Origin: Actinacidiphila paucisporea
GTDB lineage: Bacteria; Actinomycetota; Actinomycetes; Streptomycetales; Streptomycetaceae
DNA: 64,000 bases
Direction of reading: 5' to 3'
NCBI RefSeq assembly: GCF_900142575.1
Contig: NZ_FRBI01000007.1
Coordinates: forward strand, 124,001-188,000
The notes under the pieces were generated by a model. It did not search any database and had not been told where the DNA came from. It saw only the letters and a list, made by a program, of their open reading frames with translations. This document shows, piece by piece, positions 42,012-51,275 of this stretch. Positions within the stretch are counted from its first letter, which is position 1; every line of letters begins with the position of its first letter. Made by a program: the position numbers and the translations under genes.

Positions 42012-42193
42012 GGATTCCCCCACCGGCCCACCGGCCCACCGGCGGGCCGCGCACGGCCTCCGTGAGCGATGCGGACCGGGTCACGCGCGCTGAGCGTGGA
42101 GCGTGGATCGCGCACGAGGCGCCGCGCCGCCGGACCCCCTGCGCCCCTGCAGCTCGGGCACGCGCACAAGGCCGGCGAGGGCGACATCACGGG

Positions 42194-42251
42194 GCGGTCG
42201 GCCTTGCCGCCGGTACATTGCCGGCGGTGGGCCTTGCCGCCGGTACATTGC
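42194..42251 (+). repeat. 30-bp tandem duplication upstream of tatD
   Basis: Two 28-base copies (42194-42221 and 42224-42251) differ at one base and share the 22-base core that starts GGCCTTGCCGCCGGTACATT; the period is 30. They lie 25-80 bases before the tatD start, in the expected promoter/leader region. A -10-like TAGGAT follows at 42263-42268. Confidence 0.85.
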
Positions 42252-42275
42252 GGGCGGGTCCCTAGGATCGGGGGC

Positions 42276-43136
42276 ATGCCAGACAGGGACAGCAAGAAGC
42301 CGACCGCACCGCCGCCGGCGCCCGAGCCGCTGCGGGTGGCGGTCGCCGACTCCCACACCCACCTCGACATGCAGTCGGGCAGCGTCGCCGACGCCGTTGC
42401 CCAGGCCGCGGCCGTCGGCGTCGACACGCTGGTCCAGGTGGGCTGCGACCTCGCGGGGTCGCGCTGGGCCGCCGAGACGGCCGCCACCTGGGACCGCATC
42501 TGGGCCACGGTGGCGCTGCACCCGAACGAGGCGCCGCGCGTGGCGGCCCGCACCTCCGGCGGAGGCAGGCCCGGACTCGACGCCGAGATCGACGCCATCG
42601 ACGCGCTCGCCGCCCTGCCGCAGGTCCTCGGGGTCGGGGAGACCGGCCTCGACTACTTCCGTACGGGACCCGAAGGGGTCGAGGACCAGCAGCACTCCTT
42701 CCGCCGGCACATCGCCATCGCCAAACGCCACGGGAAGGCGCTGGTCATCCACGACCGGGACGCCCACGCCGACGTGCTGCGCATCCTCGCCGAGGAGGGC
42801 GCGCCCTCCACGGTGGTCTTCCACTGCTACTCCGGCGACGCGGAGATGGCCAAGGTGTGCGCCGAGCGCGGCTACTACATGTCCTTCGCCGGGACCGTCA
42901 GCTACAAGTCCGCGCAGAATCTGCGGGACGCGGTCGCCGTCGCCCCGCGCGAACTGCTGCTGGTGGAGACCGACGCGCCCTTCCTGACCCCGGTGCCCCA
43001 TCGCGGGCGGCCGAACGCGCCCTACCTCATCCCGGTCACGCTGCGCGCGATGGCCGCCGCCAGAGGGGACGACGAGGACCTGCTCGCGGCCGCGATCGCC
43101 GCCAACACCGCACGGGCCTTCGGTTACGACACGTGA
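42276..43136 (+). CDS. tatD: TatD-family metal-dependent DNase
   Basis: The 286-aa amidohydrolase-fold nuclease has the metal ligands DSHTHLD (N-terminus), GETGLDYF (Glu), ALVIHDRDAH (His), FHCYSG (His) and VETDAPFL (Asp). TatD proteins are 3'-5' exonucleases for DNA quality control. ATG 42276 was chosen over the long upstream open frame because the family normally starts just before the DSHTHLD motif and GGGGG precedes the ATG. Gene order tatD-rpfB-rsmA-ispE is conserved across actinobacteria including Mycobacterium. Confidence 0.94.
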   Translation: MPDRDSKKPTAPPPAPEPLRVAVADSHTHLDMQSGSVADAVAQAAAVGVDTLVQVGCDLAGSRWAAETAATWDRIWATVALHPNEAPRVAARTSGGGRPGLDAEIDAIDALAALPQVLGVGETGLDYFRTGPEGVEDQQHSFRRHIAIAKRHGKALVIHDRDAHADVLRILAEEGAPSTVVFHCYSGDAEMAKVCAERGYYMSFAGTVSYKSAQNLRDAVAVAPRELLLVETDAPFLTPVPHRGRPNAPYLIPVTLRAMAAARGDDEDLLAAAIAANTARAFGYDT

Positions 43137-43182
43137 CGTAAATGCCGCATATCGCATTTTTTGTGCTTTAAGGTCCGACGTC

Positions 43183-44394
43183 GTGAGCATCCACCTCGCC
43201 GGACACGCGCGCAGGCTCGTACCGCAGACACTCGTCGTGGCGGTGCTCGCCGGCGGCGCCGGGGCGTATGTCGCGGCCGACAAGACCGTACGGCTCAGCG
43301 TCGACGGCCGGGAGCGGACCGTCCACACCTTCGCCGCGGACGTCGCCGGCGTCCTGCGCCGGCAGCACATCGCGGTCGGCGGGCACGACATCGTGGCGCC
43401 CGCGCCCGGACGGCCGCTGCACGACGGGGACACCGTCGCCGTGCGCTACGGCCGCCCGCTGACCCTCTCGCTCGACGGGCGCCGCCGCCGCGTCTGGACC
43501 ACGGCGACCACCGTCGCCGCGGCCCTGCGGCAGCTCGGCGTCCGCGCCGACGGCGCCTTCGTCGACGCCTCCCGCGGCGCCGCCATCGGGCGGCTCGGGC
43601 TCGCGCTGTCCGTCCGCACGCAGCGCCGCGTCACCGTCGTCGCCGACGGCCGCGCGCACATCGTGCGCACGCACGCGGTCACCGTCCGCGGGGCCGTCGC
43701 GGACGCCGGCCTCGTCCTCGGCGCCGAGGACACGCTGTCGCCCGCCGCGGGCAGTTTCCCGGCGGAAGGCCTCGCTGTGACCGTCGTACGCGTCAGGACC
43801 TCGCAGTCCACCCGCCGCGAGCCGGTGCCCTACGGCGTCGTACGCCGCCGGGACCCGTCTCTGCCCCGCGGGTCCACCGCGGTGTCCGTGGCAGGGCGTC
43901 CCGGGCTGCGCGAGGTCAGCTACGCCGTCCGCACGGTCGACGGCGTGACCGGCTCCACCCGCGTCCTGCGCGCCACCCTCGTCCTCGCGCCGGTCACCGA
44001 GGTCGTCCGCGTCGGCACGTCCGCGCCCTCACCCCGCCGGCACCGGCACGCCGCCCCCCGTCGGCACGGCAAAGACCAGCCCGGCGCCGACCGGTCCGGC
44101 GTCGACCCGCACGGCTCGGACCTGCCCGGAAACGACCTGCCCGGGACCGACCGGTCCGGCCTCGACTGGCACGGCCTCGCCCTGTGCGAATCCGGCGGCC
44201 GTCCGAACGCCGTCGACCCCAGTGGGCGCTACGGCGGCCTCTACCAGTTCGACGTCCGCACCTGGCGGAGCCTCGGCGGCCGCGGCCTGCCCCAGAACGC
44301 CGGCGCGGCGGAGCAGACCGCCCGCGCCCAGCGCCTCTACGCCACCCGGGGCGCCTCCCCCTGGCCGGTGTGCGGCCGCCACCTCTTCCGCTGA
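43183..44394 (+). CDS. rpfB: Resuscitation-promoting factor RpfB (DUF348-G5-transglycosylase)
   Basis: The 403-aa secreted or membrane-anchored muralytic enzyme has an N-terminal hydrophobic helix ([17 protein letters not shown]), three DUF348 repeats (for example [20 protein letters not shown]), a G5 domain, a His/Gly/Asp-rich linker with a [20 protein letters not shown]-type repeat, and a C-terminal lysozyme-like Rpf domain. That domain has the catalytic glutamate in [14 protein letters not shown] and [17 protein letters not shown], with a Cys pair. It cleaves peptidoglycan and helps spores or dormant cells resume growth. The 46-base upstream gap is A/T-rich and likely contains its promoter. 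Confidence 0.94.
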   Translation: MSIHLAGHARRLVPQTLVVAVLAGGAGAYVAADKTVRLSVDGRERTVHTFAADVAGVLRRQHIAVGGHDIVAPAPGRPLHDGDTVAVRYGRPLTLSLDGRRRRVWTTATTVAAALRQLGVRADGAFVDASRGAAIGRLGLALSVRTQRRVTVVADGRAHIVRTHAVTVRGAVADAGLVLGAEDTLSPAAGSFPAEGLAVTVVRVRTSQSTRREPVPYGVVRRRDPSLPRGSTAVSVAGRPGLREVSYAVRTVDGVTGSTRVLRATLVLAPVTEVVRVGTSAPSPRRHRHAAPRRHGKDQPGADRSGVDPHGSDLPGNDLPGTDRSGLDWHGLALCESGGRPNAVDPSGRYGGLYQFDVRTWRSLGGRGLPQNAGAAEQTARAQRLYATRGASPWPVCGRHLFR

Positions 44395-44484
44395 CCGCCC
44401 GCGGCGCAATGTCCGGACCGCGGGTGCCACCCGCCGGGAGGAGGCCCCGGGAATCGCCTGGCCGGGCAGGGCGGGAGAACCGAT

Positions 44485-44490
44485 TAGCCT
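44485..44490 (+). promoter_or_regulatory. -10 box of rsmA, near-leaderless start
   Basis: TAGCCT ends 8 bases before the rsmA GTG at 44498, so the mRNA would have little or no 5' leader. Only AGGGCG precedes the GTG. Confidence 0.4.
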
Positions 44491-44497
44491 AGGGCGC

Positions 44498-45367
44498 GTG
44501 AGTGGCACTGAGAGCGACGCCCTGCTGGGCCCCGCGGACGTCAGGGAGCTGGCCGCGGCGCTCGGCGTGCGGCCGACGAAGCAGCGCGGGCAGAATTTCG
44601 TGATCGACGCGAACACCGTACGGAAGATCGTGCGGACCGCGGGGGTCGGGCCCGACGACACGGTCGTCGAGGTGGGCCCCGGGCTGGGCTCGCTCACCCT
44701 GGCGCTGCTGGAGGCGGCCGCGCACGTGACGGCGATCGAGATCGACGACGTGCTGGCCGCGGCGCTGCCCGCCACGGTGGCGGCACGGCTGCCCGGCAGG
44801 GCGGACCACTTCGACCTGGTCCACAGCGACGCCATGGCGGTGACCGAGCTGCCGGGCCCGCCGCCCACCGCCCTGGTGGCGAACCTGCCGTACAACGTCG
44901 CCGTCCCCGTCCTGCTGCACATGCTCGCGACCTTCCCGGGCATCGAGCGCACGCTCGTGATGGTGCAGTCCGAGGTCGCCGACCGGCTCGCCGCCGGGCC
45001 GGGCAACAAGGTCTACGGCGTGCCGTCCGTGAAGGCGAACTGGTACGCCGACGTCAAGCGGGCCGGCGCCATCGGGCGCAGCGTCTTCTGGCCCGCGCCC
45101 AACGTCGACTCGGGGCTGGTCGCGCTGGTGCGGCGCGACCCGCCGCGTACGTCGGCGAGCCGCCAGGAGGTCTTCGCGGTGGTCGACGCCGCCTTCGCGC
45201 AGCGCCGCAAGACGCTGCGGGCCGCGCTGGCGGGGTGGGCCGGGTCCGCCGCGGCCGCGGAGTCCGCGCTGGTCGCCGCCGGGGTGTCCCCGCAGGCCCG
45301 CGGTGAGGCACTGACGGTCGAGGAATTCGCCGCCGTCGCAGAACACAAGCCGCAGCCGCAGTCGTAG
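44498..45367 (+). CDS. rsmA: 16S rRNA (adenine(1518)/(1519)-N6)-dimethyltransferase
   Basis: The 289-aa KsgA family enzyme has [18 protein letters not shown], a SAM-binding [15 protein letters not shown], and the adenine-N6 motif NLPYN in [14 protein letters not shown]. It dimethylates two adenines in 16S helix 45; loss gives kasugamycin resistance. GTG 44498 is the start used here, as further upstream codons run through the rpfB tail. The 3' end and the following spacer show short CCGTAG/CCGCAG repeats. Confidence 0.95.
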   Translation: MSGTESDALLGPADVRELAAALGVRPTKQRGQNFVIDANTVRKIVRTAGVGPDDTVVEVGPGLGSLTLALLEAAAHVTAIEIDDVLAAALPATVAARLPGRADHFDLVHSDAMAVTELPGPPPTALVANLPYNVAVPVLLHMLATFPGIERTLVMVQSEVADRLAAGPGNKVYGVPSVKANWYADVKRAGAIGRSVFWPAPNVDSGLVALVRRDPPRTSASRQEVFAVVDAAFAQRRKTLRAALAGWAGSAAAAESALVAAGVSPQARGEALTVEEFAAVAEHKPQPQS

Positions 45368-45412
45368 CCGTAGCCGTAGCGCAGTCGAAGACGCAGCCGT
45401 TGCCGTAGATGA
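45350..45412 (+). repeat. Imperfect 6-bp repeats across the rsmA stop codon
   Basis: Copies of GCCGCA, GCCGTA and close variants run from the last codons of rsmA (PQPQS) into the spacer. This is a slippage-type microsatellite that could lengthen or shorten the C-terminus. Confidence 0.6.
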
Positions 45413-45425
45413 GGAGCCCCCGCCC

Positions 45426-46328
45426 GTGAGCGCCGTCACCGTCCGCGTGCCCGCCAAGGTCAACGTCCAGCTCTCCGTCGGCGGCCGGCGCCCCGACGGC
45501 TTCCACGACCTGGCCACCGTCTTCCTCGCGGTCGGGCTCTACGACCACGTCACCGCCGCGCCCGCGGACGGGCTGCGCATCACCGCGGCCGGGCGGGACG
45601 TGGCCAGGGTCCCGCTCGACGCGACGAACCTCGCCGCCCGGGCCGCGGTCGCGCTCGCCAAGCGGTACGGCGTCGAGCCGGATGTGCACCTGCACATCGA
45701 CAAGGACATCCCGGTGGCCGGGGGGATGGCGGGCGGGTCCGCCGACGCGGCGGGCGCGCTGGTCGCGTGCGACGCGCTGTGGGGACTCGGGGCGCCCCGG
45801 GAGGAGCTGCTCGCGCTGTGCGCGGAGCTGGGGAGCGACGTGCCGTTCTCGCTGGTCGGGGGCGCCGCACTCGGGACGGGGCGCGGGGAGATCCTGACGC
45901 CGCTGGAGGTCGGCGGGGAATTCCGCTGGGTCTTCGCGGTCGCGGAAGGGGGGCTGTCGACGCCGGACGTCTACCGGGAGTGCGACCGCCTGCGGCGGGC
46001 CGGCGGGGGCAGCGACCTCGCCGCGGACCTTGCCGCGCCCGGCGCGGACCCGGCGCTCGTCGCCGCCCTGCGGGAGGGCTCGGCCCCGGCGCTGTCCGCG
46101 GCGCTGTCCAACGACCTCCAGGCCGCGTCCGTCTCGCTGCGGCCCGCTCTGGCCGGCACCCTCGCCGCCGGCCTCGCGGCCGGCGCCCTGGCCGCGCTCG
46201 TCTCCGGCTCCGGCCCGACCTGCGCCTTCCTCGCCCCCTCCGAGGCCGCGGCCACGGCCCTGGCCGCCGCCTTCCCCGCCGGGGCTTACCCGGCCCTGTC
46301 CCCGGCACCGGGCGCCACCCTCCTGTGA
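45426..46328 (+). CDS. ispE: 4-diphosphocytidyl-2-C-methyl-D-erythritol kinase
   Basis: The 300-aa GHMP kinase of the MEP isoprenoid pathway has VRVPAKVNVQLSVGGRRPDG (Lys/Asn active site), the ATP-binding IPVAGGMAGGSADAAG, and the C-terminal VSGSGPTCAFL glycine motif. It phosphorylates CDP-ME at the 2-hydroxyl. The GTG start has GAGGAG upstream (45410-45415). It follows rsmA and probably shares its transcript. Confidence 0.95.
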   Translation: MSAVTVRVPAKVNVQLSVGGRRPDGFHDLATVFLAVGLYDHVTAAPADGLRITAAGRDVARVPLDATNLAARAAVALAKRYGVEPDVHLHIDKDIPVAGGMAGGSADAAGALVACDALWGLGAPREELLALCAELGSDVPFSLVGGAALGTGRGEILTPLEVGGEFRWVFAVAEGGLSTPDVYRECDRLRRAGGGSDLAADLAAPGADPALVAALREGSAPALSAALSNDLQAASVSLRPALAGTLAAGLAAGALAALVSGSGPTCAFLAPSEAAATALAAAFPAGAYPALSPAPGATLL

Positions 46329-46430
46329 CCTCGGTCCCCACCGGGCGGGGGTCGCCGGTGGGAGGGGGCCCGGTCGCCGGGCGATTAGGGTGAGGGGGAG
46401 AGAGATTCCCTGCGCTTGGAGAGACGCGAA

Positions 46431-48227
46431 GTGGCCGTCAACCTGGTCAACGTCGAAGCCGTCGGCAAGACGTACGGCACGAGGGCGTTGCTGGACGCCG
46501 TGTCCCTGGGGGTGTCCGAGGGGGACAGGATCGGGGTCGTCGGGCGCAACGGGGACGGCAAGACGACCCTCGTGCGGCTGCTCGCGAAGCTGGAGGAGCC
46601 GGACGCGGGGCGCGTGACGCATCAGGGCGGGCTGCGGCTCGGGGTGCTGACGCAGCACGACAGCCTGGACCCGGCGGCGACCGTGCGGCACGAGGTCGTC
46701 GGGGACCGGGCGGACCACCAGTGGGCGGGGGACGCCCGGATCAGGGACGTGCTCACCGGGCTGTTCGGCGGCCTGGACCTGCCGGGCTTCCCGGCGGGGC
46801 TCGACACGGTGATCGGTCCGCTGTCGGGCGGCGAGCGGCGGCGTATCGCGCTGGCGAAGCTGCTGATCGACGAGCAGGACCTGATCGTGCTGGACGAGCC
46901 GACCAACCACCTGGACGTGGAGGGCATCGCCTGGCTCGCCGCCCACCTGCGGGCCCGCAGGTCCGCGCTGGTGGTCGTGACGCACGACCGCTGGTTCCTG
47001 GACCAGGTGTGCACCCGGATGTGGGACGTGCAGCGCGGCACCGTCTACGAGTACGAGGGCGGCTACAGCGACTACGTCTTCGCCCGCGCCGAGCGGGAGC
47101 GCATCGCGGCGACGGAGGAGACCAAGCGGCAGAACCTGGTCCGCAAGGAGCTGGCGTGGCTGCGCAGGGGCGCCCCGGCGCGCACGTCGAAGCCGCGGTT
47201 CAGGATCGAGGCGGCGAACGCCCTGATCGAGGACGTGCCGCCGCCGCGGGACACCGCGGAGCTGATGAAGTTCGCCAACTCGCGGCTGGGCAGGACCGTT
47301 TTCGAGCTGGAGGACGTATCGGTCACGGCCGGTCCGAAGCAGCTGCTGCGGCACATCACCTGGCAGCTCGGGCCGGGCGACCGGGTCGGCCTGGTGGGGG
47401 TGAACGGCGCGGGCAAGACCTCGCTGCTCAAGGCGCTGGCCGACGCGGCGGTGAGCGACGGCGACAAGCAGCCGGCCGCGGGCCGGGTCGTGGTCGGCAA
47501 GACGGTGCGGCTGGCCTACCTGTCGCAGGAGGTCGCGGAGCTCGACCCGACCTGGCGGGTGCTCCAGGCGGTGGAGGCGGTACGGCAGCGGGTCGACCTC
47601 GGCAAGGGCCGGGAGATGACCGCGGGTCAGCTGTGCGAGAAGTTCGGCTTCACCAAGGAGAAGCAGTGGACGCCGGTCGGCGACCTGTCCGGCGGTGAGC
47701 GGCGCCGGCTGCAGCTGCTGCGGTTGCTGATGGACGAGCCGAACGTGCTCTTCCTCGACGAGCCGACCAACGACCTGGACATCGAGACGCTGACCCAGCT
47801 GGAGGACCTGCTGGACGGCTGGCCGGGGTCGATGGCCGTGATCAGCCACGACCGGTATTTCCTGGAGCGCACCACGGACCGGACCTTCGCGCTGCTGGGC
47901 GACCAGGCGCTCCGGATGCTGCCGCGCGGGGTGGACGAGTATCTGGAGCGCCGTCGGGCGATCGCCGAGGCCGCCGTGCCGCCGGCGCCGCCGGCGAAGG
48001 ACAGGCCGACCGGCGACACCCGGGCGGCGAAGAAGGAGCTGCAGCGCATCGAGCGGCAGTTGGACAAGGTCGGCGACAAGGAGAAGGTGCTGCACACCCG
48101 GATCACCGAGCACGCGACCGACTTCGCGAAGGTCGCCGAGATCGACGCGGAGCTGCGGGCGTTGCGCGAGGAGCGTGAGGACCTGGAGATGCGGTGGCTC
48201 GAACTGGCCGACGACACAGGGCAGTAG
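46431..48227 (+). CDS. ABC-F family ATP-binding protein (Uup/EttA-like)
   Basis: The 598-aa soluble protein has two ABC domains. Domain 1: Walker A GRNGDGKTT (an atypical GDG in place of GxGKS), signature LSGGERRR and Walker B LIVLDEPTNHLD. Domain 2: GVNGAGKTS, LSGGERRRLQ and LFLDEPTNDLD. A linker between the domains contains the usual arm (RNLVRKELAWLRRG-like), and the charged C-terminal coiled-coil (AKKELQRIERQLDKVGDKEK) resembles Uup. ABC-F proteins act on the ribosome or in nucleic-acid transactions, not in transport. GTG 46431 has GGAGAG 7 bases upstream; the TTG at 46416 is less likely. Confidence 0.92.
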   Translation: MAVNLVNVEAVGKTYGTRALLDAVSLGVSEGDRIGVVGRNGDGKTTLVRLLAKLEEPDAGRVTHQGGLRLGVLTQHDSLDPAATVRHEVVGDRADHQWAGDARIRDVLTGLFGGLDLPGFPAGLDTVIGPLSGGERRRIALAKLLIDEQDLIVLDEPTNHLDVEGIAWLAAHLRARRSALVVVTHDRWFLDQVCTRMWDVQRGTVYEYEGGYSDYVFARAERERIAATEETKRQNLVRKELAWLRRGAPARTSKPRFRIEAANALIEDVPPPRDTAELMKFANSRLGRTVFELEDVSVTAGPKQLLRHITWQLGPGDRVGLVGVNGAGKTSLLKALADAAVSDGDKQPAAGRVVVGKTVRLAYLSQEVAELDPTWRVLQAVEAVRQRVDLGKGREMTAGQLCEKFGFTKEKQWTPVGDLSGGERRRLQLLRLLMDEPNVLFLDEPTNDLDIETLTQLEDLLDGWPGSMAVISHDRYFLERTTDRTFALLGDQALRMLPRGVDEYLERRRAIAEAAVPPAPPAKDRPTGDTRAAKKELQRIERQLDKVGDKEKVLHTRITEHATDFAKVAEIDAELRALREEREDLEMRWLELADDTGQ

Positions 48228-48365
48228 GCCGCGGCCTGACGGTGGGGGAGAACGTGTAGCAGGGCGGTAACGGAACAGCGGCGGCCAACAGGGGCAAGCG
48301 TGCCGGGGTGATAGAAAGATTTTTCGCCAACCCGACCCCGAAGCCCGTTCGAAGAGGTCCCGCTC

Positions 48366-50114
48366 ATGTCGCAACCGCCCCCGCCGCCAGGCAACCCGCC
48401 CGAGTTCGGGAAGTCGTCCGACGGAGCGGTACCGCCCCCGCCGGGACCCCCGCAGGCGCCGCAACCCCAACCGCAGCAGCAGCCGCAGAACCCGCCGCAG
48501 GGTTACGGCTACCCGCTGTCGCCCCCGGCCGGCGGCTACGGCTACCCGGCGGCGGGCCCGCCGCCCGCCGCCGGCAACCCGTACGCGCAGCCGGTGCCGC
48601 CGGCGCAGAACCCGTACGCGCAGGCGCCCGCCCAGGCGGCCTTCCCGCCGCAGGGCCCGCCGCCCCCGTACGCGGGCGCCCAGCCCCCGCCGCCCTTCCC
48701 GGGCCAGCCGCAGTACGGCCAGGTGCCGCCGCAGGGACCGTACGGCTACCCGGCCCCGCAGCCGTATCCGGGCGCTCCGGGCGGCGGGCGGTCGAACAGC
48801 AAGCTGCTGATCGTCGTCGCGGCCGTGGTGGCCGCGGTCCTGGTGATCGGCGGCGGTGTCTACCTCGCGACCAAGGGCAGCGGTGACTCCAAGCCGGGCC
48901 CGGGGCCGGTCGCGCAGAGCAGCAGCGCAGGCCCGACCGCCGCGCCGCACTCCACCCAGCTGCAGTTCGGCTGGGACAAGCCGGCCGACAAGGTCGCGGA
49001 GAAGGACAACCTCAAGACGGTCTTCGGCATCTGGTTCACCGACAGATACGTGGTCAAGCAGCAGATCGACAAGGTCGTCGCCTACGACCTCGGCACCGGC
49101 AACCCCGCCTGGACGCTGCCCGCCGCCTCCCGCGGTGACTGCGCGGCGGCCAAGGACACGTACAAGAACCTGGCGGCGATCCAGTACGGCCCCAGCTGCA
49201 ACCAGGTGATGGCCTTCGACCTGACGACCGGTGTGCAGAAGTGGTCGGCGAAGCTGCCGGGAGCCACCGGCAGCAAGACCGACTTCGACTACTCGCAGAT
49301 GGCGATCAGCGGTGACACGGTCGGCGTCGACTGGCTCAGCGGATCCATCGGCTACCGGCTGTCCACCCAGGCGGTGCTGTGGCAGGGCGGCAACGGCAAC
49401 TGCGAGGACGACGGCTACGCCGGCGGCAGCCAGTTCGTGGTGATCGTCAACTGCGACTTCAAGACCTACAAGGTGCAGGTCATCGACCCGGAAAACCACG
49501 GCAAGTCGAAGTGGTCGTGGGAGGCGCCGACCGGCACCGAGGTCAACGCGATCGTGTCCACCGACCCGGTCGTGGTGGTGCTCGGCACCGAGAACAGCAG
49601 GAGCACCGACGTCGTCACCCTCGTCGGCGGCCGTATGCAGTCCAGGATCTCGCTGGGTACCGACAAGTACGACATCTCGCTCGGCGACAACGGCGCCCAG
49701 GACGTGCACAACATCCTGGTCAGCAAGGACACCGTCTACCTGACGCTGCGCAGCCAGGGCGACAGCAAGGGCCAGGTGCTCAGCGGCATCGTCGCCTTCA
49801 ACACCAGCGACGGCAAGCAGAAGTGGGTCGCCAAGCCGGCCGACAAGGAGGACATCGTCGGGCTGGACTTCGTGGACGGCCAGGTGCTCGCCCTGGAGCC
49901 GCCGGACTACGACGTGCCCGGGCAGCTGGTCACCATCGACCCGGCGAACGGCGCGATGAAGAAGTACGCGGGCTTCGCCGACGGCGCCTCTGACCACGTC
50001 GACATCTCCGACCTGGAGAACTACCCGTACTGGCACGCCGGCCACTTCTTCGTGGCATGCCACACCGTCTACGAGGGCAACGACGACCAGAAGTACCTGG
50101 TCGAATACCACTGA
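48366..50114 (+). CDS. Membrane protein with PQQ-type beta-propeller and Pro-rich cytoplasmic tail
   Basis: The 582-aa protein begins with about 140 residues of Pro/Gln/Gly/Tyr-rich sequence (YGYP and NPYAQ repeats). A single membrane helix follows (KLLIVVAAVVAAVLVIGGGV, about 145-165), then an extracytoplasmic eight-blade-like WD/PQQ propeller (KVVAYDLGTGNPAWTLPAAS, AFDLTTGVQKWSAKLPGATG, IVAFNTSDGKQKWVAK). It is a common streptomycete surface protein of unknown role; the propeller could bind ligands or partner proteins. Start ATG 48366 has AAGAGG upstream. Confidence 0.82.
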   Translation: MSQPPPPPGNPPEFGKSSDGAVPPPPGPPQAPQPQPQQQPQNPPQGYGYPLSPPAGGYGYPAAGPPPAAGNPYAQPVPPAQNPYAQAPAQAAFPPQGPPPPYAGAQPPPPFPGQPQYGQVPPQGPYGYPAPQPYPGAPGGGRSNSKLLIVVAAVVAAVLVIGGGVYLATKGSGDSKPGPGPVAQSSSAGPTAAPHSTQLQFGWDKPADKVAEKDNLKTVFGIWFTDRYVVKQQIDKVVAYDLGTGNPAWTLPAASRGDCAAAKDTYKNLAAIQYGPSCNQVMAFDLTTGVQKWSAKLPGATGSKTDFDYSQMAISGDTVGVDWLSGSIGYRLSTQAVLWQGGNGNCEDDGYAGGSQFVVIVNCDFKTYKVQVIDPENHGKSKWSWEAPTGTEVNAIVSTDPVVVVLGTENSRSTDVVTLVGGRMQSRISLGTDKYDISLGDNGAQDVHNILVSKDTVYLTLRSQGDSKGQVLSGIVAFNTSDGKQKWVAKPADKEDIVGLDFVDGQVLALEPPDYDVPGQLVTIDPANGAMKKYAGFADGASDHVDISDLENYPYWHAGHFFVACHTVYEGNDDQKYLVEYH

Positions 50115-50344
50115 CCGTCCGGCGGGTCCCGGGGATCCGCAGTTGCACGACCCGCGCCCCCCACCGGCAGGCAGTCCGGACTTCCGGCAAGTTTCTGCCC
50201 GGTTGGGGGCGCGCGTTCATGGGGCAAGCGTGTAACTTCGCGGCCTGGGCTCATACCGTGCGGGGGCGCGGTTGGGACCGGCTCGGGCGCGGTATGCACA
50301 GGGAACGGGGGCGGCGGCGGAGCGGACCCCCGGGGGGATGGGGG

Positions 50345-51031
50345 ATGGCCGACATGGGCGTACGCCTCGTGGTGGTCGACGACCACCGGCTGCTCGCCGA
50401 GGCGCTGGCCTCGGCGCTGAAGCTGCGCGGGCACCGGGTGCTGGCCGCATCCGCGCCCGCGGGCGGTGCGGCGGAGCTGGTGCTGACCCGGTCGCCCGAG
50501 GTGTGCCTGTTCGGTACGGCGGCCCCCGCGGAGCCCGGCGCCTTCGACGCGGTCGCCAGGATCAGGCGGGAGCGGCCCGCCGTCGCGGTGGTCGTGCTGG
50601 GCCCCGTCCCCGACCCCCGCGGCATCGCGGCGGCCTTCGCGGCCGGCGCGTCGGGCTACGTGCGCCACGACGAGCGCATCGAGGGCGTGGAGCGCGCCAT
50701 GGCCAAGGCCCGGGCCGGCGAGGTCGCGGTGGCGCAGCCGCTGCTCCAGGGCGCCTTCGCCGAGCTGCTCAACCCCGCGCGGCAGCCGGACGACGAGGGC
50801 ATGCGGCTGCTGGAGATGCTGACCCCGCGCGAGGTCGAGGTGCTGGTGCGGGTCGCCGAGGGCGAGGACACCCGGCTGATCGCCGCCGGGATGCGGATAG
50901 CGCCGAGCACCGCGCGTACGCATGTGCAGCGGGTGCTGATGAAGCTGGGCGTCGGCTCCCGCCTGGAGGCGGCCGCGCTGGCCGCCCGTACGGGCCTGCT
51001 GGACCGCGCGGCGGCCCCGGGGCGGCGCTGA
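50345..51031 (+). CDS. LuxR-family response regulator lacking the phospho-acceptor Asp
   Basis: The 228-aa protein has a receiver-like N-terminus (VRLVVVDDHRLLAEALASAL) and a C-terminal LuxR helix-turn-helix: LTPREVEVLVRVAEGEDTRL then IAPSTARTHVQRVLMKLGVG. The position expected for phosphorylation (about residue 57, CLFGTAA) is Gly instead of Asp, and the switch lysine segment reads GYVRHDE rather than GYxxKD. It should therefore act independently of phosphorylation or bind another ligand. No sensor kinase is nearby. The start ATG 50345 has GGGGGGATGGGGG before it. Confidence 0.88.
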   Translation: MADMGVRLVVVDDHRLLAEALASALKLRGHRVLAASAPAGGAAELVLTRSPEVCLFGTAAPAEPGAFDAVARIRRERPAVAVVVLGPVPDPRGIAAAFAAGASGYVRHDERIEGVERAMAKARAGEVAVAQPLLQGAFAELLNPARQPDDEGMRLLEMLTPREVEVLVRVAEGEDTRLIAAGMRIAPSTARTHVQRVLMKLGVGSRLEAAALAARTGLLDRAAAPGRR

Positions 51032-51275
51032 GCCCGCCTGCCAGGACCCGGCCCGGACGCGCCGGCCCGGCGGCCTGAGCGCCGTCGGGACGGCGGGGCG
51101 GGCCGATCCGTTCAGTCATCTGTTCGGCTTTGTTTGGTTGTGCCCGAAACCGACACCGCGCGCCGTGCAGCTTATGAACTCAACTTCACCCGCCCCCGCG
51201 CATTGACTGCGCTGTTCTGTCATGATTCATTGTGTGCGGTTATGTTGGGTGATTGTGGTGTGAGGGGTCTGCAGG
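51032..51275 (+). promoter_or_regulatory. gal operon promoter region
   Basis: The 244-base gap becomes A/T-rich after 51115. TTGACT at 51203-51208 is a good -35; possible -10 elements are TTCATT (51226-51231) and, for another start, TATGTT (51241-51246). A TTTG-rich stretch (GCTTTGTTTGGTTGTG, 51127-51142) lies upstream and could be a regulator site. GAGGGG precedes the galT GTG. Galactose-inducible control is known for streptomycete gal operons; the exact operator here is not assigned. Confidence 0.45.

Noticed and set aside
42194-42251. Possible CRISPR repeats
   Set aside because: Only two copies with a 2-base gap; no spacers and no cas genes anywhere in the window.
45054-50111. 1685-codon open frame on the minus strand
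   Set aside because: It runs antisense through rsmA, ispE, the ABC-F gene and the propeller protein. It exists because stop codons are rare in this GC-rich DNA; it has no motif and no ribosome-binding site.
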